DNA of 64,000 nt from Rebecca billardiae RCC1528 (Eukaryota; Haptophyta), in assembly GCA_965240325.2 (NCBI GenBank), contig OZ251222.1, forward strand, positions 2,232,001-2,296,000, written 5' to 3'. The position numbers and the translations under genes were made by a program. Numbering within the stretch: the first letter of the stretch is position 1; each line of letters begins with the position of its first letter. Below are positions 21,921 through 31,319 of the stretch, piece after piece. The notes under the pieces are model-generated. The model was not told the DNA's origin. It saw only the letters and a program-made list of their open reading frames with translations, and ran no database searches.

Positions 21921-22454
21921 TTATGCTGCGCGCGAGCCGCCTATCCAGCCTGCGTCTACCCAGCCCGTTGCCGCACCCTCTGCCGCCAGCAGCGAGCCGA
22001 GGTAGCACGTGACGCCTAGGTTGAGCGTGCCCATCAGGCTCAGCGAGCCGCCCGGGCGCCCCCGCTGCGGCTTTGTTTGCTCTGCCGGCATTTCCCCCTC
22101 GAGCTGGGCAAGGGCCTCGAAGCGGCTGCCGGCTGCTGGGCCGGGTGAGGAGGAGGGAGGGGGCTGGCCTGCGGGGCGCGTGGTGAAGTCGGTGATCAGC
22201 CGCGCCGCGTTCCCCCTGCCGAGTGCGCCATCGTCCTCCAGCACGGTGCGGACCTTGCCAAGGATGTTGTAGATCGATCGGCGCGGCACGCAGTACTTCA
22301 CCGCCGCAGAGCCCACGTTATGCTTGCGCCTCACGACTGAGATGGCAGCAGCAATGCTCGAGAGCGTGTTATTGCCCCCTTTCGTCGTTACTGCCCCTGA
22401 GTCGCGCAGCATGTTCAACACGCGGAGAGCGCAGTCCTGGTCTGTGTCGCCCAT
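21921..22454 (-). CDS. mobile-element-encoded protein with psq/HTH-like segment
   Basis: Frame of 177 aa from ATG 22454 (MGDTDQDCALRVLNMLRD); an upstream TTG is ignored. Residues about 30-70 contain LSSIAAAISVVRRKH, GSAAVKY and VPRRSIYNILGKV. These resemble the psq-type helix-turn-helix of Tc1/pogo-type transposases and related regulators, where an IAAAI-type helix is followed by a YGVPRSTL-type recognition helix. The remainder is low-complexity Pro/Gly/Ser. No DDE catalytic domain is visible. The equivalent peptide in element A (16484-16561) is decayed. This is probably the DNA-binding remnant of a transposase. The family assignment is tentative and expression is unknown. Confidence 0.45.
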   Translation of the reverse strand: MGDTDQDCALRVLNMLRDSGAVTTKGGNNTLSSIAAAISVVRRKHNVGSAAVKYCVPRRSIYNILGKVRTVLEDDGALGRGNAARLITDFTTRPAGQPPPSSSPGPAAGSRFEALAQLEGEMPAEQTKPQRGRPGGSLSLMGTLNLGVTCYLGSLLAAEGAATGWVDAGWIGGSRAA

Positions 22455-23008
22455 CGATGTGCGTCGCAAGGCACTCCCTTGGACAGGCTCCGCAGTTGAC
22501 GACCTCTTTCACCCCGGCACGTGCCTTAAGTAGCTCTCTGATCAAGAGTGCCTTGCGTGCCGGGTACAGTAGCTCTCTGATCAGTAGGTTACGACGCGGT
22601 GGATTCATTCTCCTGATGGCTCATTGATGAATACCATTTGTCGTCACGAAGCGGTGGATTCGTTCTCCTGATGGCTCCTTGATGAATACCATTTGTCAGA
22701 TGGCGACGATCAGGTTCCTAACGAGTGGTAAAGAGTCCGGTCATACGCGACCCGCTTCCTCTGCAATCCCAGCTTTCGGCATACGCGGGTACTACGATAC
22801 ATTATGGCCCGCGGTGAAGATAAATACGATGAGAGTCGTTGCGGCGGCGAGGCCATATTTATTTATTACTATGGTCACACATGAACGAGAGGCTACCCAC
22901 AATTACCCAGCCTGGCACACTTGGGCGTGGGTTTCGTTGATTCCTCTGTTCACTATTCAAGACGGCGGCCGCGTCCTTTTTCGACGCTAATGCACCTGTA
23001 AGGGAGTC

Positions 23009-23148
23009 TCAAAATCGAAACTCGGTCTCCTCCAGCCCTAAAAAATCGCCCCCGTCCCTTTTTTCTTGATCAAAGATCTTTTTGAAACGTGGTTCGGGCC
23101 CGCTGGTGCGGGCTCCACGCTGCGCGCTCCGCCCTGCACCGCGGGCCA
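23009..23148 (-). repeat. dispersed repeat alpha, copy 2
   Basis: Copy of alpha forming the right end of element B. On the minus strand it is open and reads KKIFDQEKRDGGDFLGLEET. The equivalent frame of copy 3 reads NKIFAQEKRDGGALFMAGLE. Confidence 0.8.
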
Positions 23149-23626
23149 TGAGAGATCGATCTGCTAGTAGTTTAGCTATAGATAGAGTGTGATGAACGCG
23201 ATCTAGACTATACACTAGTTACTCATCAGACTGAACTACTCACTCCATCAAACAAGTCATCATCCGACATCCGACGACGTCACGGTCCGTCAGACTGTTC
23301 GTGGGCCGTGCCATACTGCAGCAGTCCACCGGTCACCGGACCGTCGCGTAGTCGCCGCCGACTACGGCGCCCGGCCAAGGCGCCCGGCCCAAGCCGTAAT
23401 GACGCGCAAGCGGTCGTCCCAGCCCAGTATGTCTGCACGGCGTGTCCGCTCGCTCACTGACACGGACGGCCTGGAACGGCCAGATGTAGCCGAGTCGCCG
23501 ATGTCGCATCAGACGGTGCCACGGTGCCCATTGACGATGACGGGTGTGAGGCAACGGCGCGGCGGTCCTTGTCGATTCGCACGGCGGTGCGGGATGATGT
23601 GTGCGGCAGACCCATGCATGACGTGC
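23149..23626. other. spacer between element B and the three-exon gene
   Basis: AT-richer to about 23320, then GC-rich with overlapping open frames and no recognisable domain. The part adjoining 23627 is presumably the 3' UTR of the minus-strand three-exon gene. Confidence 0.4.
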
Positions 23627-24287
23627 TCATTGGAACTGCGAGCCGAAGCGGTACATGTTCCCGTCTCTCCGGCTCAGGCTGAAGTAGTCGATCGGCTCCA
23701 TCTTGGTTGGCCGCTTGTTTGGCCGGGCATACGTCTGGCAGGGTGGTGTGCACGCGCGGGGGGAAGCGCAAATCATCGCCCGTGGACGGCAAGGCCGGTT
23801 GCGACGCGCGCTGAGTATGCACGCACCTCGAATCGGGACAGCTTTTTGTCGAACTCCGGCGAGGTTCTCTCCGGAGCCTTCACGTGTACGGTGGACAGCG
23901 AGCGCGTGAAGGGGGAGTTTGCAATGAGGTCATGCCGCCTGCCCGTGATCCACGTGGTCTTCGGGTCGTAGATGAGCCCAGGCGCGTCAGACACCCTGAG
24001 TGGCTCGATGCGCGCGACCTTGGACTTCATGGAGGCGTGATATTTCTTCATCCTGTGCATGCAAAAGCCGGCCGCACGGCGCAAGCAGGGCGGTCACATT
24101 TCGGCCACCTTCGCCGCAGTGGACGGAGCGCAAGGAGCGCGGGCGCGCACGTCGTTGTTTGTGCGCGAGCCATCGTGTAGAAGCCCACCGCGCCATCGTA
24201 GAAGTTGTCCAAGCCTGGGTCTTCGGCATACCGTATCGAGCGCACGGAATTGTCCCGCCTAGGCACGGTCGTGAAGACCTCGGACAT
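23627..24287 (-). CDS. three-exon conserved-looking hypothetical protein (156 aa)
   Basis: Assembled from minus-strand exons 24287-24151, 24052-23827 and 23734-23627. Intron 1 (24150-24053, 98 nt) starts GTGCGCGCCC and ends TTTTGCATGCACAG, in phase 2. Intron 2 (23826-23735, 92 nt) starts GTGCGTGC and ends CACCCTGCCAG, in phase 0. Both junctions keep frame and the total is 471 nt with a TGA stop. The product starts MSEVFTTVPRRDNSVRSIRY, continues with DPGLDNFYDG, has GLIYDPKTTWITGRRHDLI in the middle and ends EPIDYFSLSRRDGNMYRFGS plus QFQ. Composition is basic, soluble and non-repetitive, unlike the Ala/Arg shadows around it. I do not recognise the family. It is divergent from the frame at 24430, with 142 bp between starts. 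A further 5' exon is possible. Confidence 0.7.
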
Positions 24288-24429
24288 GGCGACTGCCGAC
24301 TGATGGTTACTTGTGCCTGTCGTAACCAACTGCCTCGCTGAGTCGCTGTAACCAACTTCCAACTACGGCTCCTCTTGTTGGCACCCTGGTGGATCAGATT
24401 CAAGCGACGAAACTCGCCGCGCGCAAGCG

Positions 24430-24915
24430 ATGGCGGCGACGGTCGTGTTCGTCGCGATGTGTTCATCCCTCATCTCGCTGCGTGGAACTCCGCACCTGGC
24501 GCAGCGCTCTGCTGCCACCATGCGCGCGAGGGCAGCCGTACGGGCCGGCAGCGACGCTCCGGCGACATCAGCCGCGGCGAACTCGTCGAACTCGACGGCA
24601 GCCAAAGTGTATGTCTTTGATGCAGACCTGGACGTGGCGCCCGCGAGTCTGGTCTGGCAGTTCAGGCGTACGGCGCGCCGCAAGAATCTGCTTGGCATTC
24701 GTACCATTCGTGACGCGCCTGACACCACGCGTAGGCCCACTGTCGCCATCGTCGCGCTGGCCATCATCGGTCTTTCCAGCAGCCTTGACCTCTTCTTTGC
24801 TCTCTCGCGCCAATGGCTGCCGCAGACCTGGCTTGACCCTGCCGCCGATCGTGAGGAGGCGAGTTCCACGCGTCCCGACAGGCGTGGTCGCAGCTCGAAC
24901 CGCCGACATAAATGA
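24430..24915 (+). CDS. hypothetical membrane protein with possible plastid leader
   Basis: Frame of 161 aa from ATG. The N-terminus (MAATVVFVAMCSSLISLRG) is signal-like, followed by an Ala/Arg/Ser-rich stretch (AATMRARAAVRAGSDA) of the kind seen in bipartite plastid leaders. Then come AKVYVFDADLDVAPASLVWQ and one hydrophobic helix (VAIVALAIIGLSSSLDLFFA). The C-terminus is basic and may be out of frame with the true end if an intron is present. I recognise no family. It forms a head-to-head pair with the three-exon gene. The antisense frame is equally long, so coding status rests on the leader and helix. Confidence 0.4.
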   Translation: MAATVVFVAMCSSLISLRGTPHLAQRSAATMRARAAVRAGSDAPATSAAANSSNSTAAKVYVFDADLDVAPASLVWQFRRTARRKNLLGIRTIRDAPDTTRRPTVAIVALAIIGLSSSLDLFFALSRQWLPQTWLDPAADREEASSTRPDRRGRSSNRRHK

Positions 24916-26905
24916 GCAGCGTGCCTTTGAAGCTCTTCTCAAGTGCGTCACACTCCGGGCTCGGTACGACGCTTGAGCCAAGGACTGTGACTTCATGCGG
25001 ATTGAACGCGGGCTGCCGGCTGCGCTAGATGACTAGCATAGCTGGCAGCCCGCCTTCAAGTGCGCTGCGCGTCCATGCGTTCTGGCTCCCCTCCGCTGCG
25101 GCGTCGCTGGCGTCGCGCGTCACTGCGGTCCGATTCGACCACTTTGCTTCGGCCCGATCTCATGAGTCATGGCGTCCTGCTGCACGGGCAGCGCCAGCCG
25201 CGGTGCGTTTGTGCGGTCCGCCAACCGCGCGGTGTTCTCTGTTGGCCGTGTTGCGGAACCTTGCCACTGTTGGCAGTTGGCAGCCAGGCTCAGCATTGAT
25301 CATAGCAGAGTAGTTATTGATATACACCTACACGACGGTACACCGTAGAACTGAGAACAAGGGCCTTCTCCCAGGGCAGGCACTTAGTCGGACTTGCATC
25401 AGGCAGACCGAGCTGAGCCATACATGCAGGCCAGCATGCGTGGCGGGGTGGCATCAGTGCCGGCCCCGGCCCGCAAACGCAAACAGCCGGACGCCCCGGC
25501 CCACGCAGCTGATGCGCCAGCAAACCCTGCTCCGGGCAACAGAACCCTGCCGCCGGCTTTGAGGCCGACACGCCACACTGGGGCGCATATCACCTGAGGG
25601 CCAGGCCTTCTGTGTGATAAGCTAACCCAGTCATGCCGCTTGATACACACCTTCCCCAACCGACAGTGGGGCTCTACATTCCCTACTACATCCTCATCCT
25701 GTCGGCGCGCTGTCGCATCGGCGCCCAGTCGGCGAGTTCGGACGACGACGTTTTGTGGACGACGGTGGGGCGAGGATGACGGGCGCTGGCGCGCCGCGAG
25801 GCGGCCGCAGCCCTCATCCAGGCCTCGCAGGCGGACGGCTGAACGAATTTTTCCGACGGTGCTACCATCGGCGACGGCTTCATGGGCGGTGACAGTTGGC
25901 GGGCGTCAATCTCGCCTGCCTGAGCTGTGTGCGTCTCTTATTCTTAGTAAACTGTAGTGCCCCCTTATCAGAGCTAGTCGCGCCGGTCTCGTCCGAGCGA
26001 GAATAACTATAGAATAAGCTCAGTAGTCATCAGTGACACAGTGAGACAACGGTGTAATATATAATGACTCATTTCCCGCCGCTGGGACCGTGCCTCATCT
26101 GAGCCGCCCGTGACGATATATATCACTATCAGGCCGGGCGATGACGAGTCTAATAACTGGCTAAAGTCTCAAGTCTTAAGTCATAGTGCGGGCCTGAGAC
26201 TGAGTCATTGACGACGAGACCAGCAGCTAGGATAGTATGCGTACTAATTGTACAATTTTGTAGAATTATCCCGTGCTCATTCTAATTAGCACTTGTCACT
26301 TACTCTAGCTACTTAGTCGTCGTATGATATATTGGCTAGGTCAGCATTGGTCCGTCGTGACACGTCGAACTGTCCGTGCCACTGTCTCACGAATACTCTA
26401 CTGAACAGTAGCCTGAACACTACTGAACTGCTCTGGCCTCCGGCCAGTTGCCGTAGCCCCCGTAGCGCCGGTCACGGTGCGGGCGCGACCGGCAGCGCAG
26501 CGGCCGGGGCCTTGCCTACAGTGACTAAGTCTAATGCCTGCACGTTCTGCTTCAGCCGAGGGCGGCTTGGCCGCAGCGGCGCGGGCCTTCTTGCCGAGGA
26601 CGAGGGCCGCCAGGGCGGCGATAGCCTTTGGCGCCATCGACGCTCGACTAATGCCGGCGGGGGGTCGAGGAGCGTGGCCGCGCCGGCAGGCCGCCAGCGA
26701 GTGCGACAGCGGGGAGACGGTGGTGTCCACCCGGGAGAAGCTTGCAGCGAGACTCGTGTCCGGGAGCACCGGCAAGCTGAAAGCGCCGGATCCGCCGCGT
26801 TGAGCGTCGGCCACACCCCAACCGGCCGTGTCGGGGGCAAGAGGACCAGCACCGGGCAACGTCGACCTGACCACCCCGTCCGCGCCGCCCGACCACCCCT
26901 CCCCG
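24916..26905. other. intergenic region with repeat gamma copy 2
   Basis: No confident gene in about 2 kb. Open frames at 25029-25313, 25424-25597 (with a RKRK basic cluster) and 26534-26803 lack recognisable domains. An AT-richer block at about 25990-26400 has many short direct words. The part from 26400 is GC-rich and may be 5' UTR or an upstream exon of the DUF2828 gene. Confidence 0.4.
25909..25957 (+). repeat. dispersed repeat gamma, copy 2
   Basis: 49 bp closely matching 18034-18082 (ATCTCGCCTGCCTGAGC, TGTGTGCGTC, TTATTCTTAGTAAA, CTGTAG). Confidence 0.75.
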
Positions 26906-28909
26906 ATGTCGACGACGGCGACGCCCGCCGCCTTCATCCAGGCGATGGACGCTGAGCAGACGCAGGTTGACGAGGCAAAGACCGGCAAGACGCGTGGTGA
27001 GAACGGCGCCGCCGAGTGGTCGCTCGACGGCGTGGGCGACCCTCGCGTCGCGCTCTTCTTCAAGCTCGTGCGCGGCCTCGATGCGCGCGCGCTCGACGAG
27101 CACCTGGGCAACGTGCAGCGCGCGTACGACGAGTCGGGGGACGTGTCGATTCTCGTCGACCTCTTCGTCCTCGCCTTCCAGACGCGCGCGACGCGCGGCG
27201 ACGGCAAGGGCGAGAAGGCGCTCTTCCTCGAGCTGTTTGCGCGGTTGCACGCGCGCTACCCGAACACGGCCGAGCGCATGCTGCCGCTGATCCCGCACTT
27301 CGGCTACTTCAAGGACTGGCTGCTCCTCGCCGAGCTCGCCGGGTCACCCAAGGACGAGGCGACGCGCGCGCGCTTCGCGCCCATCGCGCGCGCCGTCCTC
27401 GAGCTGTTCGCGGCCAAGCTGAACGAGGACGGCGCCGAGCTGAAGCGCGCGACCGCTGACGGCGAGGTGGCGCGCGCCAGGCTGAGCCTCGCGGCGAAGT
27501 GGGCGCCGCGCGAGGGGCGGCAGTACAACGCGCACGCGCGTGCCCTTGCCGCGCACATGTTCCCCGAGGCGCGGCCCGACGCCGCGCGCCGCCTGTACCG
27601 CCAGCACGTGTCGGCGCTGAACCGCGCGCTCGGCACGCCCGAGGTGCTGATGAGCGCGCACCGGTACGCCGAGATCGAGTTCGGCCGCGTCGCGTCGCTG
27701 GCGATGGCGCGCAACCGCAAGGCGTTCCTCAACGAGCGGGTGAAGGGCCCGGGCCCACGCGGCGAGGAGGAGGAGACGGGCAACCGCTTCCCCGACGACG
27801 CCGACCGCGTGGCCGCGAGGCGTCAGCTGCGCGCGCTGCTCGCGTCGAGCGCGGTCTCCAAGCTCAAGGGCGCGGCGCTGCAGCCGCACGAGCTCGTGCG
27901 CACGGCGATGGCGGCGCAGCGCGGGAGCAAGCAGCTGTCCACGGCGGAGACGGACGTGCTCAACGCGCAGTGGGACGCGCTGCGCGACTCCGTGCGCGCG
28001 CAGCTCGCCAAGGCGGCGGCGGAGCGTGAGCTCGAGGTGCTGGGCGAGGGTGCAGCAGGCGCGCGCGGAGGCGGTGTGAGCGGCGCGCCGGCCGCGCGCG
28101 CCGTCGACCTCGGCAAGCTCGTGCCGCTGGTGGACGTGTCCGGCTCGATGACGGGGACGCCGATGGAGGTGGCGATCGCGATGGGCATCCTCGTCGCCGA
28201 GCTCACCAGCCCCACCTTCGCCCACCGCTTCCTCACGTTCGAGGGCGTGCCGCAGTGGGTGAGCCTCGCGGAGCACAGCGGCATGGTCGCCAAGGCGAGG
28301 GCGGCGGCGCGCGCGCCGTGGGGCGGGAGCACCAACTTCGAGGCGGCGTGCGAGGCGATCCTGCGCGTGGCCGAGCAGGAGAAGCTGAGGCCCGACCAGA
28401 TCCCCGACCTCATCGTCTTCTCGGACATGCAGTTCAACGAGGCGAACGAAGGCTACGGCTTCCGCAGGGGCATCAAGGTGACGATCGAGCGCCCGTGGGA
28501 GACGGCCCACGAGCGGCTGGGACGCCGCTTCGCAGAGGTGGGGCACGCGGTGTGCGGCGAGGCGTACCCGGCGCCACGCATCGTTTTTTGGAACCTGCGC
28601 GGCAACACGGTGGGCTTCCCCGCGCAGGCGGACACGCCCAACGTGCAGATGATCTCGGGGTTCTCGCCCGCGCTGCTCAAGCTCGTGCTGACGGGCGCTG
28701 ACCTGGTGGGGGACGAGGAGGTGGTCACCAAGCCCGACGGGACGACGCGCGTGGTCAAGGCGGGGCCCACGCCGTACGAGACGCTGCGCGCGGCGCTGGA
28801 CAGCGAGGCGTTCGATGTCGTGCGCGCGGCGATCGCAGAGGTCGGAGAGGGCCCGTTCGCGGGCTACAGCTTCGACACGGCCGAGGGCTTCACGGCGGTC
28901 GGCGCGTGA
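26906..28909 (+). CDS. DUF2828-family protein with C-terminal vWA-like domain
   Basis: Protein of 667 aa. The N-terminal half, about residues 40-400, is a helical repeat-like domain with GEKALFLELFARLHARYPNT and LPLIPHFGYFKDWLLLAELA, typical of DUF2828 and the Ro60/TROVE-like fold. The C-terminal part is a von Willebrand A-like domain with MIDAS-type residues: LVDVSGSM (D410), GGSTNFEAA and DLIVFSDMQF. Members occur in plants, fungi and protists; most are uncharacterised and RNA binding is suspected from the TROVE resemblance. ATG 26906 is the first in-frame ATG; the open frame extends 26 codons upstream only from a GTG. A second ATG is at 26945. No intron is needed. Confidence 0.88.
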   Translation: MSTTATPAAFIQAMDAEQTQVDEAKTGKTRGENGAAEWSLDGVGDPRVALFFKLVRGLDARALDEHLGNVQRAYDESGDVSILVDLFVLAFQTRATRGDGKGEKALFLELFARLHARYPNTAERMLPLIPHFGYFKDWLLLAELAGSPKDEATRARFAPIARAVLELFAAKLNEDGAELKRATADGEVARARLSLAAKWAPREGRQYNAHARALAAHMFPEARPDAARRLYRQHVSALNRALGTPEVLMSAHRYAEIEFGRVASLAMARNRKAFLNERVKGPGPRGEEEETGNRFPDDADRVAARRQLRALLASSAVSKLKGAALQPHELVRTAMAAQRGSKQLSTAETDVLNAQWDALRDSVRAQLAKAAAERELEVLGEGAAGARGGGVSGAPAARAVDLGKLVPLVDVSGSMTGTPMEVAIAMGILVAELTSPTFAHRFLTFEGVPQWVSLAEHSGMVAKARAAARAPWGGSTNFEAACEAILRVAEQEKLRPDQIPDLIVFSDMQFNEANEGYGFRRGIKVTIERPWETAHERLGRRFAEVGHAVCGEAYPAPRIVFWNLRGNTVGFPAQADTPNVQMISGFSPALLKLVLTGADLVGDEEVVTKPDGTTRVVKAGPTPYETLRAALDSEAFDVVRAAIAEVGEGPFAGYSFDTAEGFTAVGA

Positions 28910-29286
28910 GCGCAGTCGGCACAGCCAGCTAGAGACCGGCGGACGATCGAATTCATAAGCGACGAATTATATATATATATATATATCGTCATGATATATA
29001 TATATATATATGCGCGCTTATTGATGATCGAGGACGAATCGGCCAATAATACGGACTATATATATATATATATATATATGGCGCAGTGGGTGGATACCAA
29101 AAGGTCTATCTCGAGTCGATCTGAGATTCCACTGGGAATCTAGCTCCGTTTTATATCCGGAAATATTATTCCGCGCCGATAATATTGCGCGCGGGTACTA
29201 CGCGTCGTAGCGATGAGATGAAAATTAATCGATCAACAGTAGCAGATGATGGCATCATGCCGATGCTGATGATGATGATCATCGTG
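28910..29286. other. convergent intergenic region with TA repeats
   Basis: Spacer between two convergent genes. TA dinucleotide runs lie near 28966-28990, 28994-29011 and 29058-29080. It probably carries both 3' UTRs. No gene is seen. Confidence 0.7.
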
Positions 29287-31157
29287 TCAAGCCGCTTCCT
29301 CCCGCTCGGGCATACTTTCGGCATGCCGAGCCGTGCACGCAGGCTTGTGCACCTTCCAGCCCGCGCGGACGCACGCCTTGCAGCAGACGCGCGCCACTTT
29401 GCACCGCGAGCACACGCTGGCGCGCTGCGGTCCAGATCGGTTCGCCTCAGCGCCGCAGCCCAAGCACACTGTGCTCGCCACCTCGCGCAAGTGCGCAAAC
29501 GAGCGGAGCGTCTCGAGTGCATCGTCGGCATCGCCGCCGGCCTCACCGCGTGCCGCCGCACGCTTGGCTTCGGCGCCGAGGATCCGAGCGCCCCTTGCAA
29601 TGTCCCCAGCCAGGCCAAAGGGCTGGCCTTCTCCTTTGGCCGCTCGGATGAGCGCCCTGCCCGCCATCACGGCAGCTTTCCTGACGACGTCGGCCCGCTC
29701 GGCAACAGTCGCCGCGTCCTCAGCACATTCGCCCCGCACGAGCGCGTCGTCATGCTCGCCGGCGGGCTCTGAAGCGTTGGCGCGCAGCTGCGCGGCAGGC
29801 TGGAGGCCGATGGAGATGACCTCCTCAAACAATGGCACGGCCGCGCCCCAGTCGGGCCCAGACCACCCTGGACCGGCGCGCGCCCTGACCCTGTCCATGA
29901 CAACTTCGTCGGCGACGTCCTCCTGCGGAATGTCGCGGCTCATGAGGAAGGACTTATCCAAGCCGGCGTTCAGCTCCAGCGCGCGCTCCAGCATCACCTG
30001 CAACGCTTCGGTCTGGCCGGCGGCGGCAGCGCGGCGCGCGAGCGAAAGCGCCTCAGCCTTGTCCACCGCGACGCCGGCGTCTCCCTCGAAGTGCAGACGC
30101 GCAAGGAGCGCCTGGGCCTCGGGCTGTCCGGCGCCCGCCGCTTTGCGCACCAACGCCACGCCAGCGTCCACGTCCGTGTGACCGCCCTCGCCCTGGATCA
30201 GCGCCTGGCCGAGAAGGCCGATGCAACCGACGTGCTCCTGCTGTGCGCCCATGCGCGCCCAGCGCAGGCCCTCCTCCACGTCCATCTCGACGAGGCGGCC
30301 CTGGACGTAATGCACGGCGAGGTTGTACTGGGCGTCCGCCTCCCCATCCTCGGCCGCCCGCTTGAGGAGGCGCAGCCACTCGTCCGGGTCATCGCCGCCT
30401 GCTACCTTTGCGAGATCACTAAGCGCCGCTGTCGCCCGCGCAAAGCCCTGCGCAGCCGCCTTCTCGTACCACGTGCGTGCCGCGGCGAGGTCCTTGCGCA
30501 CGCCGCGGCCGCGGGGCTCACGCCCAGGCAGTGCTGCGCCTCTGCGTCGCCCTTCTCCGCGGCCAAGCGCCAGAGACGCACCGCCTCCTTCTCGTCCGCA
30601 GCGGCCACGCCCGTGCCGTCCATGAGGCAACGCGCCAGGTTGACTTGCGCGCCCTCGTGGCCCTTCTCCGCCGCGCGGCGGAACCAGTGCACGGCCTCGG
30701 TGGGGTCGCGGCGCGTGCCTTCACCCCTCATGAGGCACGTCCCGAGCTCAAACTGCGCGAGGTGCTGGCCGCGGTCTGCCGCCTTGCGCCACCAAGACAC
30801 CGCACCAATCATATCTGGCGGGGAGCGTGTTTCCGCATGCATCACGCCCAAGTTATGCATGGCCAGCGGGCGGCCAAGCTCTGCCGCGCGAAGGTTGAGC
30901 TTGTAGGCCTGATCGATGTCTTGGGGTACGCCATGCGTGCCCTGCAAGTACAGCGCAGCCAGATCCACGAGCGCGTGCGAGTGGTCGGCCATGGCGGCTC
31001 TGTGAAGGAGCTCCACTGCGCGCGGAATGTCTTGCGGCACACCGTCGCCCTCGATGCACTTCCACGCGAGGCCCCACTCCACGTCGGCCCGCGACTGCGG
31101 GTTGCCGGCGAGGCGGCGCGCCGCGCGGTCAGAGACGGCCACGTAGCCGAGGGGCAT
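29287..31157 (-). CDS. Sel1-repeat protein with C-terminal MYND-type zinc finger (frameshifted)
   Basis: ATG at 31157 (MPLGYVAVSDRAARRLAG). Two frames together encode about 623 aa. The first frame (31157 to about 30515) carries Sel1/TPR-like repeats such as YLQGTHGVPQDIDQAYKLNL and CLMRGEGTRRDPTEAVHWFR. It breaks near 30514-30530, where HCLGVS should continue into RGRGVRKDLAAARTWYEKAA in the next frame. One extra base there restores a single frame over 29287-31157. The C-terminus has a MYND-like Cys/His cluster: CLGCG, CSRCK, CCKAC and HKPAC. Sel1 repeats scaffold protein complexes; MYND fingers bind proline-rich peptides. The lesion may be a sequencing indel, an allele or a pseudogene. The downstream half is uncorrupted for 400 codons, which favours an indel. 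It is divergent from the gene at 31320. Confidence 0.82.
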
Positions 31158-31319
31158 GCGCGACGAGGACGACGGAGGGGAGGTTCACTCTTGGTCAGGA
31201 GGTTGAAGGTCTGGGCGGTCTGGCCGAGGCCCGACTGAGGAAGAACCGGCAGGAAACGGGAAACGGCGATAACGACGGTTTCGTACCGTAGGAGTACGTA
31301 GAGTCGCACGGGTCCGCCG
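31158..31319. promoter_or_regulatory. 162-bp divergent promoter between Sel1-MYND and Cys-rich genes
   Basis: Head-to-head start codons flank this spacer, which is presumed to drive both genes. Confidence 0.45.

Larger units (their letters stand above)
21158..23148. mobile_element. degenerate mobile element B
   Basis: Same architecture as element A: repeat beta at the left (21158-21231), repeat alpha at the right (23009-23148), and the inverted motif GGCCCGCGG(...)GGTGCA / TGCACCGCGGGCC at the ends. It encodes a minus-strand protein with an HTH-like segment (21921-22454). An 80-bp stretch is directly duplicated inside it (about 21370-21455 and 21606-21685, shared GTGATCGACGCATGAGCG and CGTGCACGCCAGGCCACGCG). 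A second short duplication (about 22598-22630 and 22655-22694, shared CGGTGGATTC and CTCCTGATGGCTC) follows. It is probably a decayed or non-autonomous DNA transposon. Confidence 0.5.

Noticed and set aside
30440-30530. GT-AG intron at the Sel1 gene frameshift
   Set aside because: It would keep frame but remove a well-formed Sel1 half-repeat (RGRGVRKDLAAARTWYEKAA), so a simple indel fits better.
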